From: Pseudomonas zanjanensis
Lineage (GTDB): Bacteria > Pseudomonadota > Gammaproteobacteria > Pseudomonadales > Pseudomonadaceae
Direction: 5' to 3'
Length of the DNA stretch: 64,000 nucleotides
NCBI RefSeq assembly: GCF_014268745.2
Contig: NZ_JABWRB020000001.1
Location: forward strand, 2,170,001 to 2,234,000
In this document: one piece after another, positions 7,480-16,291 of the stretch
How the letters are laid out: every line of letters begins with the position of its first letter
Position numbering within the stretch: position 1 is the first letter of the stretch
Made by a program: the position numbers and the translations under genes
Notes under the pieces: model-generated
Seen by the model: only the letters and a program-made list of their open reading frames with translations
The model's database searches: none
What the model was told of the DNA's origin: nothing

Positions 7480-8493
7480 TTGTCAGACCTAAATTATCAA
7501 AAACAGGCGCAGGACTACTATGGTAAGGCCCCCGTCATCATTCTGGGCAGCGGCGCGTCCGCTGCACATGGCGTGTCTGGAATGTGGGCATTGGCGAACC
7601 ACTTGGTCGAAAATACGGACATTTCAGGATTGAACACTGCCGAGATCGACGCGTGGGCTAAATTCTGTCAGTTGCTGAAGGATAATGTCGACTTGGAGGC
7701 AGCCCTGCACCAGGTCGATGCTTCTAACACGCTCACGGCAAGAATCATCAAGTCCACTTGGGCGCTGATAAACTCTGAAGACAGCAAAATCTTTCAGGAT
7801 AGCCTCCAGAACAATTCGATGTTCCCCCTGAGTCGGCTGCTTGAACATATGTTCATGAGCAGTCTGAAAATTATTAACATCGTGACTACGAATTATGATC
7901 GGTTGGCAGAGTACGCCTGCGATCAGGGTCGGATTCACCACTACACCGGGTTCACGCATGGTTATTTCCGCCAGCTTGCAGCTGCGACGGAAATAACCGC
8001 TGCGCGCCGCGTAAATATCTGGAAGGTGCATGGATCCCTTGATTGGTTCCAGTCCCCTCTTAACGATACCGTTGCCTTCTCAGTCACTCAGGATGTACCT
8101 GATAAATATGAGCCTCAGATCGTAACCCCTGGCAGCCAGAAATATCAGAAAACCCACCTTGAGCCATTCCGTTCCATCATCAACAACGCCGATACGGCCA
8201 TTAATGAGGCAGGCTCATATCTGTGCATTGGCTACGGTTTCAATGACGAACACATCCAGCCGAAGCTCATGGCGAAATGCCTTCGCCAGAAAGCACCAGT
8301 CACAATTATAACCTTTGCGCTTTCCGAGTCTGCCAAAAGACTAATTCTTGAAGGCAAAGCCCAAAACTATCTGGCAATCGAGCGCGGCGCAACAAACGAC
8401 CAATCAATTGTCTACTCCTCTCTGAGTGATACCCCAGTGACGGTAGAAAGGAATATCTGGAGTCTTGAAGGTTATCTGTCACTCATAATGTAG
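7480..8493 (+). CDS. SIR2-family NAD-processing effector of a SIR2-HerA defence pair
   Basis: This is a SIR2-type protein of 337 residues. The NAD-binding GSGAS motif is at residues 23-27, TTNYD at 136-140 contains the conserved Asn, and the WKVHGSLDWF block carries the catalytic-type His at about residue 184, followed by a late GYGFNDEHI motif. I chose the TTG at 7480, preceded by an AGGGAC site and giving the natural start MSDLNYQKQ; a TTG at 7456 without a ribosome site is the alternative. Known: stand-alone SIR2 proteins encoded with HerA-type ATPases protect against phage by depleting NAD+. The next gene begins 9 bases downstream and encodes that ATPase. The DNA here is poorer in GC than the host background. 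Confidence 0.85.
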   Translation: MSDLNYQKQAQDYYGKAPVIILGSGASAAHGVSGMWALANHLVENTDISGLNTAEIDAWAKFCQLLKDNVDLEAALHQVDASNTLTARIIKSTWALINSEDSKIFQDSLQNNSMFPLSRLLEHMFMSSLKIINIVTTNYDRLAEYACDQGRIHHYTGFTHGYFRQLAAATEITAARRVNIWKVHGSLDWFQSPLNDTVAFSVTQDVPDKYEPQIVTPGSQKYQKTHLEPFRSIINNADTAINEAGSYLCIGYGFNDEHIQPKLMAKCLRQKAPVTIITFALSESAKRLILEGKAQNYLAIERGATNDQSIVYSSLSDTPVTVERNIWSLEGYLSLIM

Positions 8494-8502
8494 GAAAACA
8501 AT

Positions 8503-10236
8503 ATGCCGATCTTTAATTTTAAGGATGAAGAAGCGCTTGGAAAAGTGGCCTCCGTCGATACCGCAACTGTCATGGTGGAAGTGGAGAATGTCCACCAGCT
8601 CAAGCGCCTGCAGGTGAACCATCTGGCCGTTCTGCAAAGCAGCAGGATCGGCCAACACCTTATCGGTCTCATTACACAGGTGACACGGAAGCGGGCCATC
8701 GGCGATCTCGTAATTGATGGGATCAATGATCAACCTTCTGAGTTGAACCTGTGCCGTATCTCTCTGATTGGCACCATGCTTGACCGCGATGGAGAACGTG
8801 AGAATGTTTTTCGCCGTACGCTGGAAAGCGTTCCAGAAATTGATGCCAATTGCTTTTCGCTGGAGGGTGACAATCTTACCGGGTTCATGCGCACACTCTC
8901 TAACGTAGCCGCAGGTGGTAACGCCCTGACACTCGGCAAATACACTTTGGATGAGCATGCTGTTGCCTATCTTAACGGCAACAAATTCTTCCAGCGCCAT
9001 GCATTCATTGGCGGAAGCACCGGCTCCGGAAAGTCTTGGACGACCGCCAAAATCATTGAGCAGATGTCGGGGCTGGCTTCTGCTAACGCGATTGTCTTCG
9101 ATCTGCATGGCGAATATTTGCCTTTGGTGGGTGCCGGTATTCAGCACTTCAAAGTGGCGGGCCCCGCAGACGTTGAGGCTGGACGCACCCTTGATAAAGG
9201 TGTGCTTTACCTACCGTATTGGCTACTGTCGTACGAAGCGCTCGTTTCCATGTTTGTCGACCGGAGCGACCAAAACGCGCCTAACCAGGCCATGATCATG
9301 GCGCGTGAAATTAACCAGGCGAAAAGAAAGTACCTTGAGGACAACGACCAAACAGATGTGCTGAAACACTTCACAGTGGACAGCCCGGTTCCATTCGATC
9401 TCGATTTCCTGATGGGCAGACTGAATGAGATCAACATCGAGATGGTCCCTGGCGCTAAGGCTGGCAGTGAAAAGCAGGGCGATTTCTTTGGCAAGCTTGC
9501 TCGAATGATCTCTCGGCTTGAAAACAAGATCTCCGATAGACGCTTGGGCTTTATGTTCAACGGCGGTGGAGACGTTCTGGATTTCACCTGGCTTGAAAAA
9601 TTCGCCAGCGCCGTGCTCGGCAGCACTGGTGAGAACGGTAAGGCTGGCATTAAGATTATCGACTTCTCGGAGGTGCCGTCGGACGTTCTGCCGCTGATCG
9701 TATCCCTTGTTGCGCGGGTCACGTTCTCCGTTCAGCAGTGGACTCCTTCTGAGATGCGTCATCCTATTGCGCTCCTTTGTGACGAAGCGCATCTCTACAT
9801 GCCGCAACGCAACATGGCCGATTCTGCCGATGATATCTCCCTGGATATCTTTGAACGTATCGCCAAGGAAGGTCGAAAATACGGTGTTAGCCTGGTGGTG
9901 ATCAGCCAGCGCCCGTCTGAAGTTAACAAGACGATGCTCAGTCAGTGCAGTAACTTCGTCTCAATGAGGCTGACGAACGCAGAAGACCAAAGTGTTATCA
10001 AGCGTCTGCTTCCTGACAGCCTTGGCGGCTTCAGCGACATTCTTCCGACTCTTGATACGGGTGAAGCCCTGGTCGTAGGTGATGCTAGCTTGTTACCGAG
10101 CAGGATCAGGATCGACGAGCCCGCAAACAAACCTAATAGCGGTACGGTAAATTTCTGGGACGAATGGCAAAAAAATGCCAAAGATAACCGCCTCTCGACT
10201 GCTGTCGAAAACTGGCGCCAGCAGAACATCCAGTAA
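8503..10236 (+). CDS. herA: HerA-family (DUF87) hexameric ATPase of the SIR2-HerA pair
   Basis: The 577-residue protein has a small beta-barrel N-terminal domain (1-85, HAS-barrel like), a Walker A motif GGSTGSGKSWT at about 170-180, a Walker B with DEAH (LLCDEAHLYMP) near residue 427, and a C-terminal ISQRPSEVNKTMLSQC sensor/arginine-finger region. This is the HerA/FtsK-type DNA-translocase architecture. It is encoded 9 bases after the SIR2 gene and is expected to form a hexamer that binds and controls the SIR2 effector. The ATG at 8503 has AGGAAAAC in front. A strong hairpin follows its stop, ending the transcription unit. Confidence 0.87.
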   Translation: MPIFNFKDEEALGKVASVDTATVMVEVENVHQLKRLQVNHLAVLQSSRIGQHLIGLITQVTRKRAIGDLVIDGINDQPSELNLCRISLIGTMLDRDGERENVFRRTLESVPEIDANCFSLEGDNLTGFMRTLSNVAAGGNALTLGKYTLDEHAVAYLNGNKFFQRHAFIGGSTGSGKSWTTAKIIEQMSGLASANAIVFDLHGEYLPLVGAGIQHFKVAGPADVEAGRTLDKGVLYLPYWLLSYEALVSMFVDRSDQNAPNQAMIMAREINQAKRKYLEDNDQTDVLKHFTVDSPVPFDLDFLMGRLNEINIEMVPGAKAGSEKQGDFFGKLARMISRLENKISDRRLGFMFNGGGDVLDFTWLEKFASAVLGSTGENGKAGIKIIDFSEVPSDVLPLIVSLVARVTFSVQQWTPSEMRHPIALLCDEAHLYMPQRNMADSADDISLDIFERIAKEGRKYGVSLVVISQRPSEVNKTMLSQCSNFVSMRLTNAEDQSVIKRLLPDSLGGFSDILPTLDTGEALVVGDASLLPSRIRIDEPANKPNSGTVNFWDEWQKNAKDNRLSTAVENWRQQNIQ

Positions 10237-10238
10237 TA

Positions 10239-10278
10239 AATAAAACCTCAAGGAGCATCTGCCCCTTGAGGTTTTATT
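10239..10278. terminator. Strong bidirectional hairpin after herA
   Basis: A perfect 15-bp stem (10239-10253 with 10264-10278) with a 10-base loop has an A-rich left arm and a T-rich right arm (AAAACCTCAAGG / CCTTGAGGTTTT). It sits 3 bases after the herA stop and between convergent genes, so it can end transcription from both sides. Confidence 0.85.
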
Positions 10279-10415
10279 GTTCGAGCTGAGTATGCTTCTT
10301 CCTGCACAGGAAGGATATAGATTTTAGCCCCCCAGTATTCATCCAAGGCTTTGAAATACTGCCAACGCCAGAATCTCTGCCTAACCGCTCTTGGCTATGT
10401 CGTTTCAGAAATAGA

Positions 10416-11666
10416 CTATAACTTACTAGCTGAAGGTTGGCCAAAGTTCCCCCTTATGAGCCAGACAAAAAACCAAATATTAAAAAATATTGAGAATGCA
10501 ATCTTTCGACTCCAAGACCGCGACTTCATATTATTTTCACCAACAAACGAAATCGAGGAGGTTGCAGCCTTACCTCCAGCAATAAAACAAATCACACAGA
10601 ATAGAAAATATTTTAAATGCGTATGTTCTTTTGAGCGCGTAACATTCTCCACTTCAGAGTTAAGTTTGCCGTATAACCTCCTCAGCCTTTCAGTTTGTCC
10701 AGACGTCGGAATGAGTACCTTATCGCCAAGCTCCTGGCTATTTATCAGAAGCTCCACAGGCGTTTCCTGACAAATCTTCGAGCCATCGCGATGCGAACAG
10801 ACGCTTGAATTCAAACGTTCAATATCATCCTTGCTAGGAATATTCGCCAACCAAGAGTCACCGTATCGTCTAAATTCAGGTTCCGATTGCGTTATCTCAG
10901 GAGGCAATGTATTAAAAATACTCCGCGCCCTTTCGCAAATATTTTTTTCTTGCATAGCAAGCGCCAAGTTAGCCTCACAAAGCGAATTCAAAACCGTATA
11001 TCTGTCATTATAGAAATCTAGATACTTACCAATGATTGCATTGGTTCGAACTTTGCTTTCCTCATGAGATTTCGCCTGTGAATCCACAACCAGATACATA
11101 CACCCTACAAGTGTTAAGAGACACCATAAATGATCGTAAGCGTGTTTGAATTTTTGGCTTTTAAAAACATTTGCCACCATCATAATAGCGGCCCACCCCC
11201 ACATAAATGCAATTAGAAAGCTTGTACCATTACTCCAAAACCCTCCAATATAACCCGCCCCCAAATGAAACTCATTCGGAATGAAAAGAACCAGCGACAT
11301 AGATATACCCAGCAACGACAAAACGCCTGGTAGGAGTACGATTGCGAGCATGGCTATTCCCGCCTTTTTCCCGAGAATAAATCCACCTCTAACAAGCATG
11401 AGCGCGAGAGGAGCAAGCAATACAAACAACAGCCCTGCGATTATTTTCACTCCCGCGACCGGACTTAAATTAAGTATGGGTAGCGGGAAATCTGGGTCAT
11501 GGATATTATTCAATAAGCCAAATAGACCAATACCCTCAAGATTTTGAGATATGCCGTATGCCGCTATGTATGCGAAGAAAAAATACGGCTTAAAAAATAT
11601 GAATATCAGCTGCACTATTTTCCACCAGTGAAAACCAAAGAATTTTAGCCAACAGTATAATTCCAA
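10416..11666 (-). CDS. Unknown polytopic membrane protein, possibly frameshifted at its 5' end
   Basis: The frame encodes 416 residues, with several hydrophobic stretches in the first 190 (for example IIAGLLFVLLAPLALMLV and WAAIMMVANVF), a hydrophilic domain of about 170 residues with four cysteines (SLCEANL, NICERARSI, SSVCSHRD, KICQETP), and a C-terminal membrane segment. The only start available is a TTG directly after a stop codon, with no ribosome site, which is poor. A second frame (11590-11730) supplies an ATG start and a first membrane helix, and loss of one base from the A6 run at 11592-11597 would join the two into one 437-residue protein. The family is not recognised. It lies between two defence systems in the most AT-rich part of the island. 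About 185 bases between herA and this gene hold only the terminator. Confidence 0.55.
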   Translation of the reverse strand: MELYCWLKFFGFHWWKIVQLIFIFFKPYFFFAYIAAYGISQNLEGIGLFGLLNNIHDPDFPLPILNLSPVAGVKIIAGLLFVLLAPLALMLVRGGFILGKKAGIAMLAIVLLPGVLSLLGISMSLVLFIPNEFHLGAGYIGGFWSNGTSFLIAFMWGWAAIMMVANVFKSQKFKHAYDHLWCLLTLVGCMYLVVDSQAKSHEESKVRTNAIIGKYLDFYNDRYTVLNSLCEANLALAMQEKNICERARSIFNTLPPEITQSEPEFRRYGDSWLANIPSKDDIERLNSSVCSHRDGSKICQETPVELLINSQELGDKVLIPTSGQTERLRRLYGKLNSEVENVTRSKEHTHLKYFLFCVICFIAGGKAATSSISFVGENNMKSRSWSRKIAFSIFFNIWFFVWLIRGNFGQPSASKL

Positions 11667-11730
11667 TCACGAGCAAAGCGCACGCAGCCTCATCAAGCCA
11701 AAAGCAACAAACATCCTTGTATCGATTCAT
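11590..11730 (-). CDS. 46-aa hydrophobic ORF; probable true N-terminus of the adjacent membrane protein
   Basis: This short frame starts at an ATG (11730) and reads MNRYKDVCCFW, followed by the hydrophobic helix ACALLVIGIILLAKILWFSLV, then stops right after an A6/T6 homopolymer. It overlaps the 5' end of the larger frame. A single-base deletion in the homopolymer would fuse them in frame. It could instead be an independent small membrane protein, but the overlap and the weak start of the larger frame favour a split gene or a sequencing error. Confidence 0.4.
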   Translation of the reverse strand: MNRYKDVCCFWLDEAACALLVIGIILLAKILWFSLVENSAADIHIF

Positions 11731-11818
11731 ATAAAGATCAGCGGCGATTCGCAAAGCCAATGGGTCGATGCAAATTACTCAATTTCTGCGTCCGCTCATC
11801 ACATCTTAGTCTTCCCGA

Positions 11819-14284
11819 TCAGATGGGTTTGAGGTTCATCTTGGCTTCAAAGATCAGCAGATCGCTTTCCTCGTTGTTGATCATCATGTTGACTAGGCGA
11901 GGGCTCACTTCGATCTCGCCGCCGAGCGTCGCACGCACAGTTTCGGGGTACCGTTCGAGCATCAGATCCGCCAGGCCATGGCTGTAGCCATCGCGGATGA
12001 GCTTGATCTTGGTGTCATCCGCAGTACCGTATTTGATGAGTTTGTAGAACCCTGGATCCAGGGCACCTACCCCATTCAGCACCTCGACGAACTTGAAGAT
12101 CTTGTTGTCGAAGAAATCGTCCTCGTCCTTGAGACGGACGATTGCCAGGTTAATACGCTCGCCGTCATCCTTTTGGGAGATCCTTACCCAGTTCTCGTAC
12201 TTGCTGTCGCGATATTTGGTATCACCCCATTTACCCACGAACACGTGATCGCTATGGCTAGTCTCGACCAGCTTTTTCCAGTACGCGAGCGTCTGTCGGA
12301 TCGTCTGCTTGACGCTGAGTTTCTTAAGCTTCCAATCCAGGATCATGGCGTAGAAATTCCGGGCAGGCTCTTGCTTGAGACGCACCAGGTCGCTGTACTC
12401 TCGGCTGTTGTCGAAGTGATCGACGAACGATTTGGAGATTGCAAGCATCAGCCTGTCAACGGTGTTGATGACGCCGTTCGCCTCGATGCCTCGCCTAATC
12501 TTCCGCTCAATAGCCTCCTCCTCTGAGAACACGTCAATTTCACTGACACTGTTCGCGATGAGGAGCTTGCCCACCTGAGTGGTAACGTACCGACACTCCC
12601 GATCTTTAACCACGCCAGGATGCAGATTCTCAAGACGAGCCACGGCGTCGTCGTAGAGAACCGACACCTTCCCATCGATGATCTTGGTGGCTTCAAGCAG
12701 AACGTTGCTGACAGTGTCCTTGACCACCTTTGAGACGTTGACGGATTTATCGTAGAAAGTCTCAAGCGCTGCATTGTCGCGTGTGTAGCCATTTACGCCC
12801 AACAGGTAGACGCTGGACTCCAGCTTTCTCAACGCAGCCTTAGCTCCAGGCGCGAAGACCTCACTGAACCGGTTGACGCGTCCGACCAGGTTCTTGAATT
12901 GAGATGGCGTCAGCTTTTGCTTCCCTTTGAAAAAATCAAAGACGAAGAGTCGTTCGATCGGTAGGTTCACCCCTTCCAGAAGCGTGGAGTTGCAGACAAG
13001 AAACCTCATCTGCTTGGAGCTGCTGAACAGGCTTTCCAAGTAAAGACGGATGGTGTCAGGGATCGAACCATGGTGGTACATAACCCCTTTGCGCAAGCAG
13101 CCGATCAGTTTGTAGCGTCGGTCAAAAAGCTCTCCTAGGTCGGCACAGGCCGTCTGGATCAGCGGACAATCTACGGGCGGCAGCACGGCTGCCAGTTCAA
13201 CCGCAAATGACTCAATGCTTTTCTTCCTGTTGCCGTAAACGATGTTTTTGGACAGTGCTTCGCCCTTGATGAGCTCGAAGCAGTTGGCATACCTCCGATC
13301 GAACTCCATCCAGTCATTCAGGAAATGGTCATAGAGCTTGAGCTTCGTCTGGCCCCTCCCAGCCCTAAAATCCCTGATGTAGAAGCGCTCAGACTTGATG
13401 TACTCGTCGATCTTGAATCCGCTCGGGATCATGTCCAGGAAGCGCACACGGACGTTGAGTTCATCGCATAGGAAGGGAGTCAGGAACTTGAATGATGTTT
13501 CCGGATTACGAGCCCCCAGGATGCACAGCATGGCAGCCAGTAACTCACTTCTGCGGTCGCTCTGCAGCAGGTTGTGGGCCTCGTCGATGAAGACCATATC
13601 GAAGCTCAGCCCGGCGTTCTCGTTCAAGAGCCTGTTGAGCCGCTCCTGGGTCAGGACAAATGCCCTGTTCTTTCGCTCAACCGAATACATCTCGGGGTGG
13701 GTCACCACCTTGCCCAACCCCTCAATGTCCGCGTAGATCAACCGCTTTTTCGTCTGGGCCAGCAGAGCCTTAGAGGGCACGAGGATCAGGATCCGCTGCC
13801 CTGGATTTTCCCTCACCGATTGGATGATGAGCTCAGATTTACCGTAACTGGTCGGAGCAACCACGACTGACGACTTACGGTACTCCGACTGAACAAATGT
13901 CCGCAGGGCATCCTGTTGCTCAGTCAGCACGATGCCTTGATCACGGAAGGTATCGATGTAGCTGCCCACGATGTTTCGGATGAACGACTCGCTGCGGTGA
14001 TCATCCTCGGAAAAGTAGCTGCTGATTACTGCTGAGACAGGGTGCAGACCACTGTTGAGTGCTACATCGTACAGCGCCTGGTACTGACCCGAAGCGTTAC
14101 CGTAAAACAGGATAATGCGGTAGCCGAGACGCCGAATTTCGAGGGTCTTGTGGTTAAGGAGCAGCACGGCGATCGCCAAAAGTTTCACAATCTCTGTGTT
14201 ACCCAGTTCGTCTCCCTTAAGGAGTTGGAAATACAGATCCTTGAACTTGGTGTTGCCCAGTTTCCTGATAGTCAGCTCTTCCAT
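11819..14284 (-). CDS. hamB: HamB, DEAH-box superfamily 2 helicase of a Hachiman system
   Basis: This is an 821-residue SF2 helicase: motif I APTSYGKS at 143-150, motif II DEAH at 234-237, a TLLEGVNLP motif near 434-442, motif VI LVGRVNR at 466-472, and a long C-terminal region of about 340 residues without recognisable catalytic motifs. It starts 1 base after the stop of the hamA gene, so the two are coupled. In characterised Hachiman systems HamB is a DNA-sensing helicase that holds the HamA nuclease inactive until phage attack. Length and partner fit that system. The alternative is another DUF1837-helicase defence locus of the same design. Confidence 0.83.
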   Translation of the reverse strand: MEELTIRKLGNTKFKDLYFQLLKGDELGNTEIVKLLAIAVLLLNHKTLEIRRLGYRIILFYGNASGQYQALYDVALNSGLHPVSAVISSYFSEDDHRSESFIRNIVGSYIDTFRDQGIVLTEQQDALRTFVQSEYRKSSVVVAPTSYGKSELIIQSVRENPGQRILILVPSKALLAQTKKRLIYADIEGLGKVVTHPEMYSVERKNRAFVLTQERLNRLLNENAGLSFDMVFIDEAHNLLQSDRRSELLAAMLCILGARNPETSFKFLTPFLCDELNVRVRFLDMIPSGFKIDEYIKSERFYIRDFRAGRGQTKLKLYDHFLNDWMEFDRRYANCFELIKGEALSKNIVYGNRKKSIESFAVELAAVLPPVDCPLIQTACADLGELFDRRYKLIGCLRKGVMYHHGSIPDTIRLYLESLFSSSKQMRFLVCNSTLLEGVNLPIERLFVFDFFKGKQKLTPSQFKNLVGRVNRFSEVFAPGAKAALRKLESSVYLLGVNGYTRDNAALETFYDKSVNVSKVVKDTVSNVLLEATKIIDGKVSVLYDDAVARLENLHPGVVKDRECRYVTTQVGKLLIANSVSEIDVFSEEEAIERKIRRGIEANGVINTVDRLMLAISKSFVDHFDNSREYSDLVRLKQEPARNFYAMILDWKLKKLSVKQTIRQTLAYWKKLVETSHSDHVFVGKWGDTKYRDSKYENWVRISQKDDGERINLAIVRLKDEDDFFDNKIFKFVEVLNGVGALDPGFYKLIKYGTADDTKIKLIRDGYSHGLADLMLERYPETVRATLGGEIEVSPRLVNMMINNEESDLLIFEAKMNLKPI

Positions 14285-14285
14285 G

Positions 14286-15086
14286 CTACTGCTGCGCCTC
14301 CTGCCTCAAAAACTCTTCCAGCTTTTCCATGGTGCCTTTGTGGAGGGACAGCACCCACACCGTTTTGAACACAGCTTCAGCTACCAGCTTGGTGGTGAAA
14401 TTTGACACGGTATTTTCGGCGATAGCCTGGGACACTTCGCTGAACAGGGCAGAGACCAGAAACACATTGTTGTCCGAAGCACTCGCCCCGTCTTCTTCAG
14501 CCAAATCACCTTCCATCTCCAAGATCTCAATAACCGAGTCCCGGTAATTAGCTTTGTTGTGGATCGCATTTTTCGCGGCATTGATCGCGTTAAGCCAGTG
14601 ATTGAGCTCCGGCTCAGCCAAACGCCTCTTGAGGTCATCCCGAGCCGAACGCAATTGCGCACTTGTGGCCGAGCAAGACGTCTTGTCCGCCCCTCTGCCG
14701 CCCGACTTGACCTCGGTGATCCAGACGTTGTTGGTTGAGGTCTCGTATAGGAGAAGATCGAAGCCCTTCCGGATACTCTTCTCTTCCATATTAAAGAACG
14801 GGGAGACCACATCGAAGTTGGGGAAGAGCTTCAGAATGATGACGTGAGACAGGAGCTCACCCAGCATACCGATCCGGGTTTCCCAAGTTTTCTTGGAATA
14901 GCGCTCGTTCCAGAAGTGCTTAATCGTCGCAGGGTATTTGTAGATCGCCCTGTCCTTGCTGGCCTGATCAGCACCATGGCAGATACGGGTGAGGTTTTCC
15001 CTCAGCGCGAGCTTAAGCTCATTGGAAAAATTCTCGACACAACACAGGGCATACTGGTCTACCTGCTTGAAGCTCACGCCATCCAT
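14286..15086 (-). CDS. hamA: HamA, DUF1837 nuclease effector of a Hachiman system
   Basis: The 266-residue protein matches the DUF1837/HamA pattern: GMLGELLSH (Glu77), GFDLLLYE (Asp110) and ITEVKSGG (Glu125-x-Lys127) together form a PD-(D/E)xK-type nuclease site. The ATG at 15086 has AGGAAG 7 bases in front; an in-frame GTG at 15104 is less likely. Known: HamA degrades DNA once released by HamB. All expected catalytic residues are present, so the system is probably active. The gene is the first of a two-gene operon and the last gene before the right island boundary repeat. Confidence 0.83.
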   Translation of the reverse strand: MDGVSFKQVDQYALCCVENFSNELKLALRENLTRICHGADQASKDRAIYKYPATIKHFWNERYSKKTWETRIGMLGELLSHVIILKLFPNFDVVSPFFNMEEKSIRKGFDLLLYETSTNNVWITEVKSGGRGADKTSCSATSAQLRSARDDLKRRLAEPELNHWLNAINAAKNAIHNKANYRDSVIEILEMEGDLAEEDGASASDNNVFLVSALFSEVSQAIAENTVSNFTTKLVAEAVFKTVWVLSLHKGTMEKLEEFLRQEAQQ

Positions 15087-15638
15087 AACACTTCCTACAA
15101 ACACTAAACCGCAGAATCCTCTTGCGGTTGCTGCGCGCGATCAATGATCCCGCCCTGATTAAGGGTAGGCACCAGCTGAGCAGCCGTGCGCGCGAGTGAA
15201 ATCTAGTCAGGGATGACCGATAGCAGCACTGTGCCAGCGTTACCGCAAGTTAGCGTGATTGACGGGACCGGTAAACAAGATCGGAGACTATTTTTGGTGC
15301 AAATCGTCGGAGTTTGCGTAACAGCTGTATAAATATCCAATCCTTCGTAGGTCAATCAGCGTCGGACTGAAAGATACGCAGCACTGTAGACAGCCCCATC
15401 CAAGGCCGCTGGTCATTCCCGACTGAGAGGTAGGCAGCGTGAGCCACTCCCCCGCACTTATGAACTACTGAAAGCCATCTGAATCCATCTGGCTCTGTGG
15501 GAAATCGTCACTCGCGAACCTGATGCACTGGGGGCAAAATTGGGGGCACATTTGAATTTTTTCCGCCTGAAAATACCGTCCTAGAGCCCAGTCAAAATGT
15601 TTTTTGTCGATCCCGATAGCCTGTAATAAAGTTCCACT
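15087..15638. other. Gene-free right end of the island
   Basis: No plausible gene is seen on either strand in these 552 bases. The stretch contains the hamA promoter region, mixed-composition sequence, and the boundary repeat at 15539-15555. No integrase remnant could be recognised by translation. Confidence 0.5.
15539..15555 (+). repeat. Right boundary repeat of the accessory island (att-like)
   Basis: ATTGGGGGCACATTTGA is the partner of 3157-3173, with one mismatch. Here the core is doubled: TGGGGGCA also occurs at 15528-15535, so the local sequence is a short tandem of that unit. The host-type genes resume about 90 bases further on. Confidence 0.45.
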
Positions 15639-16193
15639 TTACTCGCCCAGAATGTTCTTCAACGCAGCGGTATGGCCGGCCGGGTCGTTTACGCTGGACA
15701 TCACTTCGATGATGGTGATCTTCTGATCGTTCATCGTCATCAACGAGGCCATCAGTAGTTGCAGGCCGTTGAAATCGTCGGTGCCGTCCAGGCGGTGCAT
15801 CTTCAAGCCGTTCACCTGAAGGATCTTCTCGCTAGTCATGCGAAAGTTGGGTGACGCGGCCTGCTGCTTTTCCTTCACGGTATCCACGGCAAGGCGAAAC
15901 GCAGCGTCCGGGGTAGTCCCCGCAGTCGGCGCCGGACCTTCGGTAACGATGATAGCCCGCTCGCTTTTCGGATCGAAGTACATCGTGCCGCCGTTCTCGC
16001 TGTTCAAGATACGGGCCTCGACGCCGTTGAGCACGAACTTCAGCTTGCCGCCTGCCAGGGACACCGATTGCGTGTCCGATGCCGCCGTAGCGGTTTGTTC
16101 AGGCGAGGCAGCAACTGCCAGGGTGGCCGCGCCGCTCAAGGCAGCAAGCACGCACAAGGAACGGGTCCAGCCCAACAGCAAATGCTTCGACAT
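15639..16193 (-). CDS. Secreted protein, DcrB-like
   Basis: The 184-residue protein has an N-terminal signal peptide (LCVLAALSGAATLAVA, cleavage after about residue 29). The mature part (TMYFDPKSERAIIVTEG, then a helix, then GLKMHRLDGTDDFNGLQLLMASLMTMNDQKITIIEV) has the pattern of DcrB/PsbP-like periplasmic proteins. No function can be assigned. It is a single gene reading towards the island. Confidence 0.6.
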   Translation of the reverse strand: MSKHLLLGWTRSLCVLAALSGAATLAVAASPEQTATAASDTQSVSLAGGKLKFVLNGVEARILNSENGGTMYFDPKSERAIIVTEGPAPTAGTTPDAAFRLAVDTVKEKQQAASPNFRMTSEKILQVNGLKMHRLDGTDDFNGLQLLMASLMTMNDQKITIIEVMSSVNDPAGHTAALKNILGE

Positions 16194-16291
16194 TCAGAGC
16201 GCCTTTGTTTTCAGGCCGTCGAATACCGACGGCCTGTCGTGCGAACAGCCTAGCTTACTTGCCTGCTCACTTGCCCAGGATTATCTGTCGA

